Source of the DNA: Rosistilla carotiformis
GTDB taxonomy: Bacteria; Planctomycetota; Planctomycetia; Pirellulales; Pirellulaceae
Length of the DNA stretch: 64,000 bases
Assembly: GCF_007753095.1 (NCBI RefSeq)
Contig: NZ_CP036348.1
Location: 1,426,001 to 1,490,000 of the forward strand
Reading direction: 5' to 3'
A program made the translations under genes and the position numbers. Shown here piece after piece: positions 50,677 to 61,152 of the stretch; position 1 is the stretch's first letter, and every line of letters starts with the position of its first letter. The notes under the pieces are model-generated. The model was given only the letters and a program-made list of their open reading frames with translations, had not been told where the DNA came from and ran no database searches.

Positions 50677-53049
50677 TTAAACGCTGGCCGATGAGACGGG
50701 GCGCGGTTGCGGCTTCGAGGAATACGACTTGGTGTACTGGGTTGCATAGCCATATTCATAAGGCTTGACGTATTCGCCGTAGCCAAAGTTCTTATCGCCT
50801 CGCTCGGCTCCATTGACAATGATTCCCGCCACTTTGATTTTGTTCGAAGTGAGCAATTCACGGGATCGCTCTACCGGTCGGCGGCCATTCTTTTGCACAC
50901 GGACCACCATCAGAACCGTATCGGCCTGAGCGGCGATGATCAATGGATCGGCGACCGCCAACAAGGGTGGAGAGTCGATAAACACAAAGTCGTAATCTTG
51001 TCTCGCTTCGGCAATCAGCGTTTCCAACGCGAAGGACTCCAGTAGCTCTGCAGGTTCACTGGCATGATGCCCATGGCAGATGAAATCAAGTCCTGGGATT
51101 TCAGATGATACGGTCACCTCTTCCAGCGAAGCGTCGCCCATCAAGTATTCGGCAAGTCCCTTCGGATGCTGAATTCCTAACAGTTTGTAAAGTGTGGGGC
51201 GTCGAAGGTCCGCGTCGATCAGTAGGACACGTTTGCCTGCTTTGGCGATCGCTGCGGCAACGTTAACCGTCATCGTGGATTTTCCATCACCGGGCATGGG
51301 GCTGGTGACTTGGATCACGTTTTCATCGGTTTGGCCGGTGTGTACAAACAAGCTTGTTCTGGCCATCGTCAACACTTCCGACTCGACGCTGTGCGGTGCG
51401 AAGACGGTGCGGCATAGAGGGCTAAGCGACGACTGCTTCGCAGCCTTCTTTTCCTTTCGCGTAACTTGAAAACGTGGAACATGGGCAATCACGTTTGCAT
51501 TGAGCGAACGCTCCAAGTCGCTTGGGTCGCGGAATGTTTGATCCGCGTATTCGGCCCAGAAAGCAAGCAGGCCGCCAACCAACAAACCGGCGAGAGCGCC
51601 GTTCATCAGGATCTTCGATAGCTTAGGCCAAATTTGCCCACCGACGCCCGGTGGCGAGAGGAGATCGATCGTAAATCCGGCATAGTCGGAGGTTAATTCC
51701 AGTTCCTGAAGGCGTCCCATGATCACATCGTAGCGTTGCTGAGCGCGTGTCATTTTGGCTTTCAACGCCGTCCCCTCCAGGAACTCCGATTCCGCGGCTT
51801 TTGCTGCGACACGAACCGTCGCGGCTTCTTCCATCAAATGTTGTTGTCTTTTGCTCAGGTCTTTAATGTCGTTATTCAGCAGAGTGGAGAACGCAGTTAG
51901 AATTTGTGACGGAGTCATGCCCGAGGAAACAATTTCTTCCAGCCCTGTCGGTGCTTTCTCGTTGATATAATTTCGAACCGAAGTGAGCTCGTCGCGTACC
52001 CGTTGAACCAGTGGATGTTCATCTCCATAGTCGGCTGTTAAGGCTTGTTCGCGAAGCATTAAGCCCAGCACTTTGGTGTGTTCCAAATTGATGGCTGCCG
52101 CGCGAAGCGGATCTTCGCGCGATGCGCCGGTAGACCCTACATCGCCATTGGCGATATCCATGAAGAATTTTAGACGATCAGCGTCGCGGGCGTTCAGGAG
52201 TGCCAGACGTTCAATGTCCATCTGCTCTTGGTCGCTTCCAGAGGCTTCGATCTCGGCGATGCTTTCAAGCTTCGATTTTGCGTAGACCAATTGCGAACGA
52301 ACTTCTGCGATTTCTTGTTCGAGCGTCTGCAAGCGGTCATGGGAGACGCTGTGCAGTTGTTCGCCATCGAGCATGCCGACCGACGTTGCCAGGAAGGCGG
52401 TGTACGCTTGTGTGGCGTCCTGGAGTTCCTGTTCGTTTGTCGCTTGAGCTTGGATGATCAATGCTGCCGCTTCTTCGCCGACATTTTGCGTACGCGATTC
52501 GATGTGGTGACAGTAACGCTCGTAAACCACTTCCAAAACATACTCGGCATCTTCGGGATCGGAACTTTGGTACGTCACCTGAAGAACACTTGCGCCTTGG
52601 GAACCACCCGCCCCACCGCGTTGGATGTTCAGGTTTCCACTCAGCAGGCCCAGTGCCGAGTTTCCTTCGCGACGGGCAGCGACAAACGAATCGAGATCGG
52701 AAAGATTTCCGACTTCGATTGCATCGTTCAAGATCATCGGACTTTTGAGTAGTGCGATGTGAGTTGCGAGCAAGTCCGCTCGGACCACACTGGCATCAAA
52801 ACTGCGTCCGTTGGGGGAATTGCTTGTCATCAATTCCGATGCGCGTTGAGACACCAGAATGTCCATGCTCGACTGATAAACCACTTTCGTGTTTTTGTGG
52901 TACGCGTAGGCGATGCCGAGCCCCACCACCAAACCAAACAGCAGCAGCGGCCAACGGCGACGCAAAATACGCGTAACGTCGCTGGGGGGCGAGTCAAGCA
53001 TCCCATCGGCTGGGAATGCGATCTCTTTCGTGGAGTGATTGGTCTGCAT
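50677..53049 (-). CDS. BY-kinase / Wzc-like exopolysaccharide tyrosine autokinase
   Basis: A 790-residue inner-membrane protein. TM1 lies at about residues 32-50 (WPLLLFGLVVGLGIAYAY), followed by the Wzz domain, a long coiled-coil GNVR-like region, and TM2 at about 475-495. The cytoplasmic kinase domain has Walker A (SPMPGDGKSTMTVN, about 580-593), Walker A' (VLLIDADLRRPT) and Walker B (FVFIDSPPLL). The C-terminus is a tyrosine cluster (GYGEYVKPYEYGYATQY, about eight Tyr), the usual autophosphorylation tail. It controls polymer length and export. It lies 361 bases downstream of the truncated ligase copy on the same strand. Confidence 0.93.
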   Translation of the reverse strand: MQTNHSTKEIAFPADGMLDSPPSDVTRILRRRWPLLLFGLVVGLGIAYAYHKNTKVVYQSSMDILVSQRASELMTSNSPNGRSFDASVVRADLLATHIALLKSPMILNDAIEVGNLSDLDSFVAARREGNSALGLLSGNLNIQRGGAGGSQGASVLQVTYQSSDPEDAEYVLEVVYERYCHHIESRTQNVGEEAAALIIQAQATNEQELQDATQAYTAFLATSVGMLDGEQLHSVSHDRLQTLEQEIAEVRSQLVYAKSKLESIAEIEASGSDQEQMDIERLALLNARDADRLKFFMDIANGDVGSTGASREDPLRAAAINLEHTKVLGLMLREQALTADYGDEHPLVQRVRDELTSVRNYINEKAPTGLEEIVSSGMTPSQILTAFSTLLNNDIKDLSKRQQHLMEEAATVRVAAKAAESEFLEGTALKAKMTRAQQRYDVIMGRLQELELTSDYAGFTIDLLSPPGVGGQIWPKLSKILMNGALAGLLVGGLLAFWAEYADQTFRDPSDLERSLNANVIAHVPRFQVTRKEKKAAKQSSLSPLCRTVFAPHSVESEVLTMARTSLFVHTGQTDENVIQVTSPMPGDGKSTMTVNVAAAIAKAGKRVLLIDADLRRPTLYKLLGIQHPKGLAEYLMGDASLEEVTVSSEIPGLDFICHGHHASEPAELLESFALETLIAEARQDYDFVFIDSPPLLAVADPLIIAAQADTVLMVVRVQKNGRRPVERSRELLTSNKIKVAGIIVNGAERGDKNFGYGEYVKPYEYGYATQYTKSYSSKPQPRPVSSASV

Positions 53050-53410
53050 GGCGATGGTTTTTTGGAGTTGCGAGTTGGAGGCGAAGTGAAGTTCGACATC
53101 GGCAAGCTGACATTGGGGATTGCGCGTACCTGTTCAATATCCCAACGCGAACGGAAATGCGCTGTGGCGAAATGTTTCTCGCAACACTGACAGGTAGCCC
53201 GATCATATAAATTCTCCTCTATCCCCACCCTCCCCTGCGTGGCGGGTGCGGTGCGTTGGATTGGCTACGTTGTCTTGTCTGCCCGCAGGGATAGTATTAA
53301 CAGCTTGTTGTGCGTACGCAAGTAGTAAAATTGGCGGTGTCGTTGATTTGTCGTATTGTTAAATCGATTGCATCGCAAAGGAAAACCTAGACGCCTTTCC
53401 GAGGATGGAA
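53050..53410. other. Gap between the truncated ligase copy and the BY-kinase gene
   Basis: These 361 bases contain a TGCGTACGCA palindrome at 53311-53320 and nothing else I can support. The kinase gene probably has its own promoter here. Confidence 0.5.
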
Positions 53411-55351
53411 TTAACGCGGTTCGCGGTTTCTGCGCAGGCGTTCGATCGTGTGAAACAGGGAGTCAACCTGATGCTGTCTGGCTCCCAGCGAGCCAGCGAC
53501 AATTGCTTGGTCGTAGGCAGCAATCTCATTCCCCAGTTTCAAGTGCGCAGCGGAGAGACGAACGCGAAAGGTCGGGTTTGACGTGTCACCTTGAACCGCT
53601 TCTCGCCAATACGTGATGGCCTGTTGCCAATCGGACTGCTGTTCTGCGAGCTGGGCGCGCCCTGCCGCACGCTCCGCATCCGATAGACTTTCATCCGATT
53701 GAAGTATGTCGATGCAGCGGGCTGTCCAGAGCGACTGGGGTTCGCGCATTGATGGGTCGCGCTGGGCCCGCCCAGCCATCGCCAGCAATAGGGCGATGTT
53801 GTCAGGAAATAGTTGGTTTACGATCGTTTCGGGGGGCCAGCGTCGGTGGGCAAGTGCCAGTATCGTGTCCGCACGTTGGCTAGAGACGGTGAGATAGCGG
53901 TTCCAAAGCCGGATCGCGGCTTCCGAATCATCCGTTAAGTAGTGCAGTAAGCCAGCAGCGTAGATATGCTCTGGATTGCTGTGTGCCAGTTGCGCTAAGT
54001 TGGTTCCCCAGTGCTGCCAAGCGTTGTTCGAAATAGGTGCGAGCATCGCCAGTGCAAGGTGACTTTGCGGTGAAAGAGGGTTGCATTGGACTGCACGCTG
54101 CAGAGAGTGATTCACATCGCGCATCAATCGCTGATCGGTAGGCGAAGGGAAGAGGGCTGCCAGGGATTGCGAGTGTTGTTTCGAAGGCATGTTCGCAAAC
54201 ATCGAAAACCAGTGTAGCGTGGTTTGATGTTGCCAAGCTTTATCGAGTTGGTTGGGGGCTTCCTGTTTCGCTGCTTTCAAGCGAAGTTCGGCAAGTTGCC
54301 ACCAAGCATAGCGTTGCCAAGCGGCGACATTGTCGGGCATCGCATCGGTTAAACGTCGCAGTTTGTCCTGGTTTTTATTGCACTGATCCAATGTTGGAGT
54401 GACGGTCTCCATTGGAATTTCAGTTGCCGATAAAATATTGTCCGATTCAACTTCTTTGCGAAGCAAATATTGGCTGAGTTGCAGTGGTGCCACAGCTAGC
54501 AGGAGCCATATGAATCCGTTGGCTCCCGTTGTCGGGTACGGTGCGCCACCCACCGCAAGCCTTGAGGAATCTTTTCGTGATTCGGCGGTTGCTGGGCAGC
54601 CAAGAACCGCGCCAAATATCAGCCCACATGTCAAAAGATTTGCAGGATAGGTGATCACGAAATCGACACTGCTTTGACAGACAATTGAGGCCAAGACAAA
54701 ACACCCTGCCGCTCCGATCGCCATTTGCCCCGGATCGGAGCTCTGGGTGAACACGGTCCAGCATCGCCGCGCCAACAACAGGATTCCCAACAGAACGATG
54801 GCGACGCCAAGCAATCCGCTTTCGGTCAAAACTTCGAGGTATTGGTTATGGGCGTTGCGGTACCACGAATCGGTATCGCGGTTTTTGAAGGGGAGATGGG
54901 CGAAGCCATAGGTGCCGACACCAGAGCCGAGCGGTAGATAGTGAATTGCAGCGGCGGATCCCGCAGCCCAGTGTTCGAAACGGTCGTCGGCAGAAATTCG
55001 TTGAGCCGAAAGATCTTCTGAACGTTTTTCCAGCGAATCCTGCTGGGAGAGAAACCATGTTGCTGCAGCCATCCCCGCAATCGAGATCAGCGCAACGCCC
55101 ACCACGGACCGCCAACCAATGCCGCGCAGACCAACGCTTGAAATCAAAACGGTCGCGATCAGTACAGAAGCCCTGGCTCCGCGAGAAAACGATAATAGAA
55201 CAGCAAAGCCGATCACCATTACCAACGAAATCGAAACGACGACTGGCAGGTCGGTCCAGTATCCGCGCCGACTGTAGGAATCCCAAACTTGAGTCGAGCG
55301 TTCACGTTCAAAGGTCCAGAGTCGTTTGTCTGCCAAAACCCAAATCAACAA
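53411..55351 (-). pseudogene. O-antigen-ligase/TPR protein lacking its N-terminal third
   Basis: A 646-residue open frame matching residues about 292-957 of the intact ligase at 55993-58725. RRGYWTDLPVV, GSGVGTYGFAHLPF and NAHNQYLEVLTESGLLG align with GGYWTDLPVV, GSGIGTYGFAHLPF and NAHNQYLEVLTESGILG. The first membrane helices are missing. The only in-frame starts near the junction are TTG, just inside it, with an in-frame TGA upstream. It then ends at the point where an SLBB fragment begins on the other strand. Identity to the intact copy is moderate and no internal stop is seen, so a shortened protein could still be made. Confidence 0.7.
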
Positions 55352-55355
55352 CCCG

Positions 55356-55802
55356 ATGCTTCAACCATCGGACATCATTCTCGAGGAAGGCGATATTGTG
55401 GTTGTGGAAGCTCGGGACACCGAATTTTTCTACACTGGTGGCCTTCTGCATGGCGGTCAGTTTCCGATCCCACGCGATTATGACTTAGATGGTGTGGGTG
55501 CCATGGCGATCGCAGGTCAAGGTCTCGGAGCTGCTGGTCAATCACCAGGAGGTGGCGGAATGTTGGGTGGCGGCTTTGCTGGTGCGTCCCCGACTCAGCT
55601 ATACGTCATACGAACCACTCCGTGCGGCGACCAATTCAATATCGCCGTGGACCTGAACAAGGCACTCAATGACAACTCCGAACGGTTGATGGTCCAGCCT
55701 GGTGATACCCTGATTCTGCGGTACAAGCCGTGCGAAGAGTTGGTCAACTTTAGTCTGGTGACCTTCTTCACCTACGGTATTACCGAACTGTTCAGAAATT
55801 AA
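55356..55802 (+). pseudogene. 3' fragment of an SLBB polysaccharide export gene
   Basis: Encodes 148 residues (MLQPSDIILEEGDI ... TYGITELFRN) that match the C-terminal third of the 467-residue export protein at 61153-62556, with roughly eight amino-acid differences in 143, most DNA differences being synonymous. It lacks the signal peptide, lipobox and export domain. Homology starts at about 55358, within a few bases of where the ligase copy starts on the opposite strand. It is therefore a remnant created by deletion. It may be silent. Confidence 0.85.
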
Positions 55803-55992
55803 GATTGGCAACGAATCGTAAGATGCGTGGAGAACGTTCGGCGCTGGTTGGATTGTTGGCACTTGCAGCGCCCAGGTGTTTGTAGCCCGCCTCGGTGGCG
55901 TTGCTGGGGGGCTTCAGTGGCGTTCTGCAGGTTAGGAATTCGACGCCATCGTTAGTTGCAAATTCATTCAGAGGATGATGGGGGAAACCTGG

Positions 55993-58725
55993 CTAACGCA
56001 TGTCTCTTGGGGAGGCTTCTTGGTCACGAGCGCGGTGACGAGGTTTTTGAAGTTCAATCGCCGCGAAGATTCGATCGAGTTGCGGATTGGATCCACCGAG
56101 CGCTCGGGCCACATTGGCTTGTTTTTGAGCGGTCCGCGCGTCGCCAAGTTTTAACGCCAACGAAGCGGAGCGAAGTCGGTAATCAATATTTTGGGGGGCG
56201 GCAAGAGTGGCGTTTTGCCAATGCTCTGCCGCCCGCTGCAAATCCGCGTTCAGTTCCGCCAGTTGTGCGTTGCAGGCGTGTCTTTCGGCTGTTGTAAGTA
56301 GACCTTCAGAATGGATCAGTTGCTCGCTTCGGCGTTGGCAAAATGGTACTAGTTCTGCAAGCTTCTTGTCTCGCAATGCGTGTCCGGTCATTGCGATCAA
56401 CAAGTCGGGATTGGCGGGAAACAACTGATTGACGATCGTTTCTGCCTTCCATTTCATCATGGCGAGTCCCAAAATCGTTTGCCGCCGCGTCGCGGCGATG
56501 GCTAGATAGCGACGCCAAGTCTCTATCGCCAGTTCTTGTTCGTCGCCCAGGTAGAAGAGTAGTCCTGCAAAATAGAGTTGCTCAGGATTGCTACGTGCAA
56601 GTTGTTTCAAACGCAATGCATGGGGGCGCCAATCGTCGCCGATCCACGGAGCCAACGTGGCACGGTTCAAATGGGTTTGTGGCATTAACGGATTCGATTC
56701 GTTGGCACGCGACAGGGCGGCAAGCGACGAATGGAGTAGCTGCCGATCACCCTCCTCGGGGACCAGTTGGTTGCGGAGTTTCGATTGTTGTTGCTGATCG
56801 GCCACCGCAAAAGCTTCGAACCAGCCCATCGGGGATTGGATGATCCATTGTTCGCTCTGTTGTGCGTCGGATACCGATGGTTGGTTGGACGCGTGGCGTG
56901 CGATGATCCGAAGCCGCAGTTCCGCGTTCTGCCACCAAGCCAATTGTTGCCACGCGATCGCGTTATCGGGCATCGCATCGGTCAGTTTTTGTAGCTGCTG
57001 AGCGTTTTCAGAACACTCTTTTTGCGAGGGGAGTTGATCGTCGGAAAGAGGTGTTGTTGCGAGCAAAATCTGTTGGCTGTGAACCTCTCTACCGAGTATG
57101 AATTGGCTGGAGAACAGTGGGATCGCCAGTAGCATGAGCCATGCAAACGGACCCAAAGCGATGGGCCGGGGAGATGTCGGGGGCTTGCTGTGATACGTCG
57201 ACGCGTCTGTTGGCGAGCCTTTGGAGGAACGCAACTCACAACCGCAGACCGCTCCGAGCAGCAGTCCTGCCGTCATCATATTTGCGGGGTAGATAATCAC
57301 AAAATCAACGAGTGCTTGGCCGGCAACCGCGATCAAGGCAACACATCCGGCGGCGCCGATTCCAATCTGACTTGGCTCCTTGCTGCACGTTAAGACATGC
57401 CAAGATCGAATTCCTAACAGGACGATACCCGACATCAAGAGTACCATGCCGAGGATCCCGCTTTCGGTGAGCACTTCAAGATATTGGTTGTGGGCATTTT
57501 CATACCAGGCGGTGGAGTCCTCGTGCATGAAAGGCAGGTGGGCAAATCCGTAAGTGCCGATGCCTGAACCTGTCGGAATGTAGTGGATCGCTGCGTCGAC
57601 CCCATCCCAGAAGTGTTCGAACCGGCCATCGCCGGCAATGTGATCTAGTGCGAGGTCTGTCGATCGTGTCTCAATACGTTCATGTTGTGCTGCCAAATAC
57701 GAACCGCCGGCGACGACTGCCACCGCGCATGCCCCTAACGCAGCGATAGCCCGCCAACCAACCGTTCTCAAACCAGCGATCGCAATAAAAAACAATCCAG
57801 CCGCACCACATACCCAAGCGCCGCGCGACAGCGATAGAACGATTGCAATTCCAATTAGTAGCATCAGCGAGATGGATGCCACGACGGGCAGGTCGGTCCA
57901 GTATCCGCCACGGTTGTAAACTTGAAGGTTCCGAGAGCCTCGCTGTCGACCGAAGTTCCAGAGTTGTTTGTTTGCGAGGTTCCAGATTGCGATCCCGCTC
58001 GCGGCCGATAAGCCGACCAGCAGGTAAGCAGCCCCTGCGTTGCGATAGTGAAACGTCGAAAATGTATCGCGAAAGTACTCTTCTTGAATGCCGGGGACGA
58101 CTTGGGTGGAATCTGTTGCCCGCTGCATGATCGACCAGACCGCGATTGCTCCCGCATTCGCAGCGATGCCAAGCATTAGGGTCAAGCGTCCATTCCGCGT
58201 CGTAAAAACGGTGCAGCCGAGAACAAGCCCAGCCACCCCTAAAGTGCTTACGCTCCAGCCCACTCGGCTCTGCGATGGAATGATGCTCAGCGTTTGGAAC
58301 GAAGACGATGTCGCGTCAGTCGGCCGAGGCGACGAGGTCTCGGGATCGCCGCTGGCGGGAATAAATTCCGCTCGTGTATTGGCCGTTCCTGGTGACACCG
58401 TATGAACAAGACGCTCGGGCAGCGGCACTGACTGCAGCCAACCCCAAAGCAGCCAGAGAAAACAAAGAACGCACAATCCTGATCGAGGGCGAGGCGTTGT
58501 TTCTCGGGACTCGACCACAATCAACCCGAGTCCTACTGCAACGCTCATTCCAACGGCAAGCTGCCATTGGACAATGGTTTGAGCGCCGCCGTACATCCAT
58601 GCCGAATACGAGAGCAATCCTAAGATTGTCAGGTGGCATAGGTAGATCCCTAGGTTTGCCCACCACCGGGAACCTTTCGAATCGGCCTGTCGAGGCTTCG
58701 CGATTGGACGATCGTTGCGTGACAT
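55993..58725 (-). CDS. O-antigen ligase / Wzy_C family protein with C-terminal TPR-like domain
   Basis: A polytopic membrane protein of about 910 residues. The ATG at 58725 (MSRNDRPIAKPRQ) is preferred over 58866 because the extra N-terminal segment looks non-coding, though no strong ribosome site is seen. About 10-12 membrane helices in the first 550 residues include the Wzy_C periplasmic loop (GSGIGTYGFAHLPF, NAHNQYLEVLTESGILG). The last ~350 residues form helical TPR-like repeats (LAELNADLQRAAEHWQNATL). It joins or polymerises lipid-linked glycans at the periplasmic face. It is the complete copy; the gene at 53.4 kb is truncated. Confidence 0.85.
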   Translation of the reverse strand: MSRNDRPIAKPRQADSKGSRWWANLGIYLCHLTILGLLSYSAWMYGGAQTIVQWQLAVGMSVAVGLGLIVVESRETTPRPRSGLCVLCFLWLLWGWLQSVPLPERLVHTVSPGTANTRAEFIPASGDPETSSPRPTDATSSSFQTLSIIPSQSRVGWSVSTLGVAGLVLGCTVFTTRNGRLTLMLGIAANAGAIAVWSIMQRATDSTQVVPGIQEEYFRDTFSTFHYRNAGAAYLLVGLSAASGIAIWNLANKQLWNFGRQRGSRNLQVYNRGGYWTDLPVVASISLMLLIGIAIVLSLSRGAWVCGAAGLFFIAIAGLRTVGWRAIAALGACAVAVVAGGSYLAAQHERIETRSTDLALDHIAGDGRFEHFWDGVDAAIHYIPTGSGIGTYGFAHLPFMHEDSTAWYENAHNQYLEVLTESGILGMVLLMSGIVLLGIRSWHVLTCSKEPSQIGIGAAGCVALIAVAGQALVDFVIIYPANMMTAGLLLGAVCGCELRSSKGSPTDASTYHSKPPTSPRPIALGPFAWLMLLAIPLFSSQFILGREVHSQQILLATTPLSDDQLPSQKECSENAQQLQKLTDAMPDNAIAWQQLAWWQNAELRLRIIARHASNQPSVSDAQQSEQWIIQSPMGWFEAFAVADQQQQSKLRNQLVPEEGDRQLLHSSLAALSRANESNPLMPQTHLNRATLAPWIGDDWRPHALRLKQLARSNPEQLYFAGLLFYLGDEQELAIETWRRYLAIAATRRQTILGLAMMKWKAETIVNQLFPANPDLLIAMTGHALRDKKLAELVPFCQRRSEQLIHSEGLLTTAERHACNAQLAELNADLQRAAEHWQNATLAAPQNIDYRLRSASLALKLGDARTAQKQANVARALGGSNPQLDRIFAAIELQKPRHRARDQEASPRDMR

Positions 58726-58912
58726 CGCGTTGGGAGGTCTGGTGGATGAAAGTGTGAGACGAAGGGCAGGAAGGTGAGGTATCCGTTGATAGCTGGATGC
58801 GACCAAAAGAAAAAAACTCCGCAGCAAGCCAGACGTGGATGCTACGGAATTTGAACTGTTCCACAAAACGGGATTCTTAGATGGCTATCCCCTGAGTTGC
58901 AAAGGATACGAC

Positions 58913-59578
58913 CTAGTAGCCGCTTCCTTTGGAGTAGCCGTGTCCGTAGCGTTTTGACTTGACGTGGTGGTTCGGTTTGCCGCCACCTTTGTAACCGCCG
59001 CCGTCGTCGTCGCTGCCGATTGCCGCCAAGCCAGCCAAACCGGCCAAGCCCGCAAGGCCTCCGCCAAATCCGCCTCCACCACCACCACTGCCTCCACCTC
59101 CGCAGCAGCCACTTCCTTCAAGCGGTGCACCACCAAGCGTGGGTTGGCAACATTCCCCGAGAATTTCTTCTCCGACGATGATTTCTTCCTCGGAGATGAT
59201 GACCTCCGAAGATGCACAAGGAAGATGCCCGCGCATTGCGTTGGAATCGACCAACAGCTGGTCATAAAACACCTGCTCGGGTTCGGCCACAACCACGTTC
59301 GTCAAATTGGTCTGTAGTTCATCCAGACGGGTCAGGAGTTCGGAGCAAGGTTGCTCATCGGCTTCGATGTCGGATTGCAGTTGAGTCATCGCGGAAGCAA
59401 GGTCTTTTAACGACGCGATGTCAGCCATTTTGGGCAGAACATCCGTTTGTTCACCAGCTTCCGTGACTTGTCCCGCAACGGTCTCGGTAGGAGTCAGCTG
59501 AGACCCGACCACACCAAAGGCTTGGTGCGTGGAAAAGGCAATTACTAAGAGACCGGTACATAGTTTTCTGCGTTTCAT
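58913..59578 (-). CDS. Secreted glycine-rich protein in the exopolysaccharide locus
   Basis: A 221-residue exported protein. The ATG at 59578 (MKRRKLCTGLLVIAFSTHQAFG) gives a signal peptide. A helical region follows (MADIASLKDLASAMTQLQSDIEAD), then a cysteine pair region (ECCQPTLGG, GSGCC), a poly-Gly run, LAGLAGLAGLAAIG repeats and a basic His/Lys/Gly/Tyr tail (KRYGHGYSKGSGY). The composition suggests a structural or matrix protein. It lies between the intact ligase and the divergent export operon, in a region absent from the truncated copy. No named family. Confidence 0.65.
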   Translation of the reverse strand: MKRRKLCTGLLVIAFSTHQAFGVVGSQLTPTETVAGQVTEAGEQTDVLPKMADIASLKDLASAMTQLQSDIEADEQPCSELLTRLDELQTNLTNVVVAEPEQVFYDQLLVDSNAMRGHLPCASSEVIISEEEIIVGEEILGECCQPTLGGAPLEGSGCCGGGGSGGGGGGFGGGLAGLAGLAGLAAIGSDDDGGGYKGGGKPNHHVKSKRYGHGYSKGSGY

Positions 59579-60022
59579 CTGTCTCAATCCTCTTCATTGA
59601 TGTGTTTAGCAAAGGTTACGCATGCATAGTCAAGGTAGTGTACTGGGGCCGGATTTCCAGATCAATAGGCAAAGTTCGCATATTGTGCATGTTGACTAAA
59701 ACGCCCGTTTAGCTACCTCTGAGGGAGGGGACGTTGCATAGGATAGGCAGGGGTGTTTGGGGGAAGAGTGCCGGTCATTGGAAAGATTCGCTGAAGCAAA
59801 GAAAAGGTAGGCTAACGGTTGCTATGTAACGAAAACATTGGTTAAGCCTCAGTTGTCCCATGTCTGGATGAAAATACTTTCTCGCATGGGGGCTCTGGTG
59901 GATGGAGCGGAAGGGTGATCGCGACCAGATCTCAAACAATCGCAACGTTGCCTGCACCCGCTTCGGACCAACACATGTTGCTGCTTCGGCGACGATGCAG
60001 CGGAGTTCTCAAGGAGGAAATC
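59579..60022. other. Divergent regulatory region of the exopolysaccharide locus
   Basis: These 444 bases lie between the glycine-rich protein gene (minus) and the export lipoprotein gene (plus). Only a weak TTGACT ... TAAACA pair with a long spacer is seen toward the minus side. A plus-strand frame extending back from the lipoprotein gene has no ribosome site before 60023. Confidence 0.45.
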
Positions 60023-61078
60023 ATGAATGAACTGAACGAAAGTGATCGCCATCGCCAGGCGTTCATTCGCCCACGGGCAGGAACCTTAAGCAGGATAGTG
60101 CACCGTTCAGTGCTCGCGGTGATGGCAATTTTGTTGTCCAGCAGCATATCGGGTTGCGCGAATTTTCAAGGCGTGGCCAGCTCCTGTGATTGTTCCGTCA
60201 ATCGCAGCCTACATATGACACGGGCCCAATTGATGGCACGTCGCGTGTGGAGCCAGAAACACGCAAGTTGTTACGCGAACCACTGTAATACGCTCGCCGT
60301 TCGCCGCGGTTTTATCGACGGCTTTGTGGACGTCGCATCGGGGAAAGATGGCTGTCCCCCCGTCTTCCCCCCTCAAAATCAATGTTGTCTCGTGGGTGCG
60401 TTCCGTTCTCCAGAGAACAACTGCCGCGATCAAGCCTGGTTCGAAGGCTATCCGCTGGGGGTTATCGCTGCGGAACAGCAGGGCTGTCATTTGTGGTGGC
60501 GTTCCACGATGCCAGCGCACCTGATCGCTCAATACCAGCCAGCTAACAACTGCTCTGCAACATCGCCCGCTTGCGGACCTGCAGGCAGCGTTATCGATCC
60601 GTCGCCAGAAGTGGCAACATCCGTTGCGCGAGTCGCTGGTGAGTCTGCAGCTTCGAATCGCGTCACGCGTCATTTCGCAGATCCCGCAGTAGATGTCCCC
60701 GCATCGGCGAAATTCACGCCGATTCCAACGCAAACACGCTTGGTTCCCGTCAGCGTGGCAGCACCGCAGCGTCCAGTAGGCAGCGCGTTGCAAAGTCCCC
60801 CCTTGCAATCATCGACGCCGATTCCGCTGGCCTTGCCAGTCTTGCGTGACATCCCGTCGCCTTCCAATGGGGATGCACGGGATCGGGTGCATGCACAACA
60901 CGATGTTGTGTCTGAAGCGAGGCCAACGCTCAAGCAAACGTCTTTCGGGATTCAACAGAATGCAAAAGCTCACCCTTCGTTGGGGCTCATTCCGAGCGAT
61001 TCTCCGAATGACGCTCCCCTGTCAGAGGTCATTCGAACCTCGGTCCGCTGGAGCCAGGTTCCGGGATTATCGAACTAG
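60023..61078 (+). CDS. Cysteine-rich lipoprotein of the export operon
   Basis: A 351-residue protein with AAGGAGG six bases before the ATG at 60023. The lipobox SSISGC (after the helix VLAVMAILLSSSISGC) predicts an outer-membrane or periplasmic lipoprotein. Residues about 40-175 are cysteine-rich with aromatic clusters (WSQKHASCYANHCN, RGFIDGFVDVASG, CLVGAFRSPENNCRDQAWFEGYPLG). A Pro/Ser-rich tail follows. Such proteins sit next to planctomycete SLBB export genes and are unnamed. It is followed 74 bases later by the SLBB gene. Confidence 0.7.
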   Translation: MNELNESDRHRQAFIRPRAGTLSRIVHRSVLAVMAILLSSSISGCANFQGVASSCDCSVNRSLHMTRAQLMARRVWSQKHASCYANHCNTLAVRRGFIDGFVDVASGKDGCPPVFPPQNQCCLVGAFRSPENNCRDQAWFEGYPLGVIAAEQQGCHLWWRSTMPAHLIAQYQPANNCSATSPACGPAGSVIDPSPEVATSVARVAGESAASNRVTRHFADPAVDVPASAKFTPIPTQTRLVPVSVAAPQRPVGSALQSPPLQSSTPIPLALPVLRDIPSPSNGDARDRVHAQHDVVSEARPTLKQTSFGIQQNAKAHPSLGLIPSDSPNDAPLSEVIRTSVRWSQVPGLSN

Positions 61079-61152
61079 GTGGCCTAAATAGTTTAATCGC
61101 GGGGTCGTATGAAACGACCCGTCATACACATCACACAACGGAATGTAGTCCA

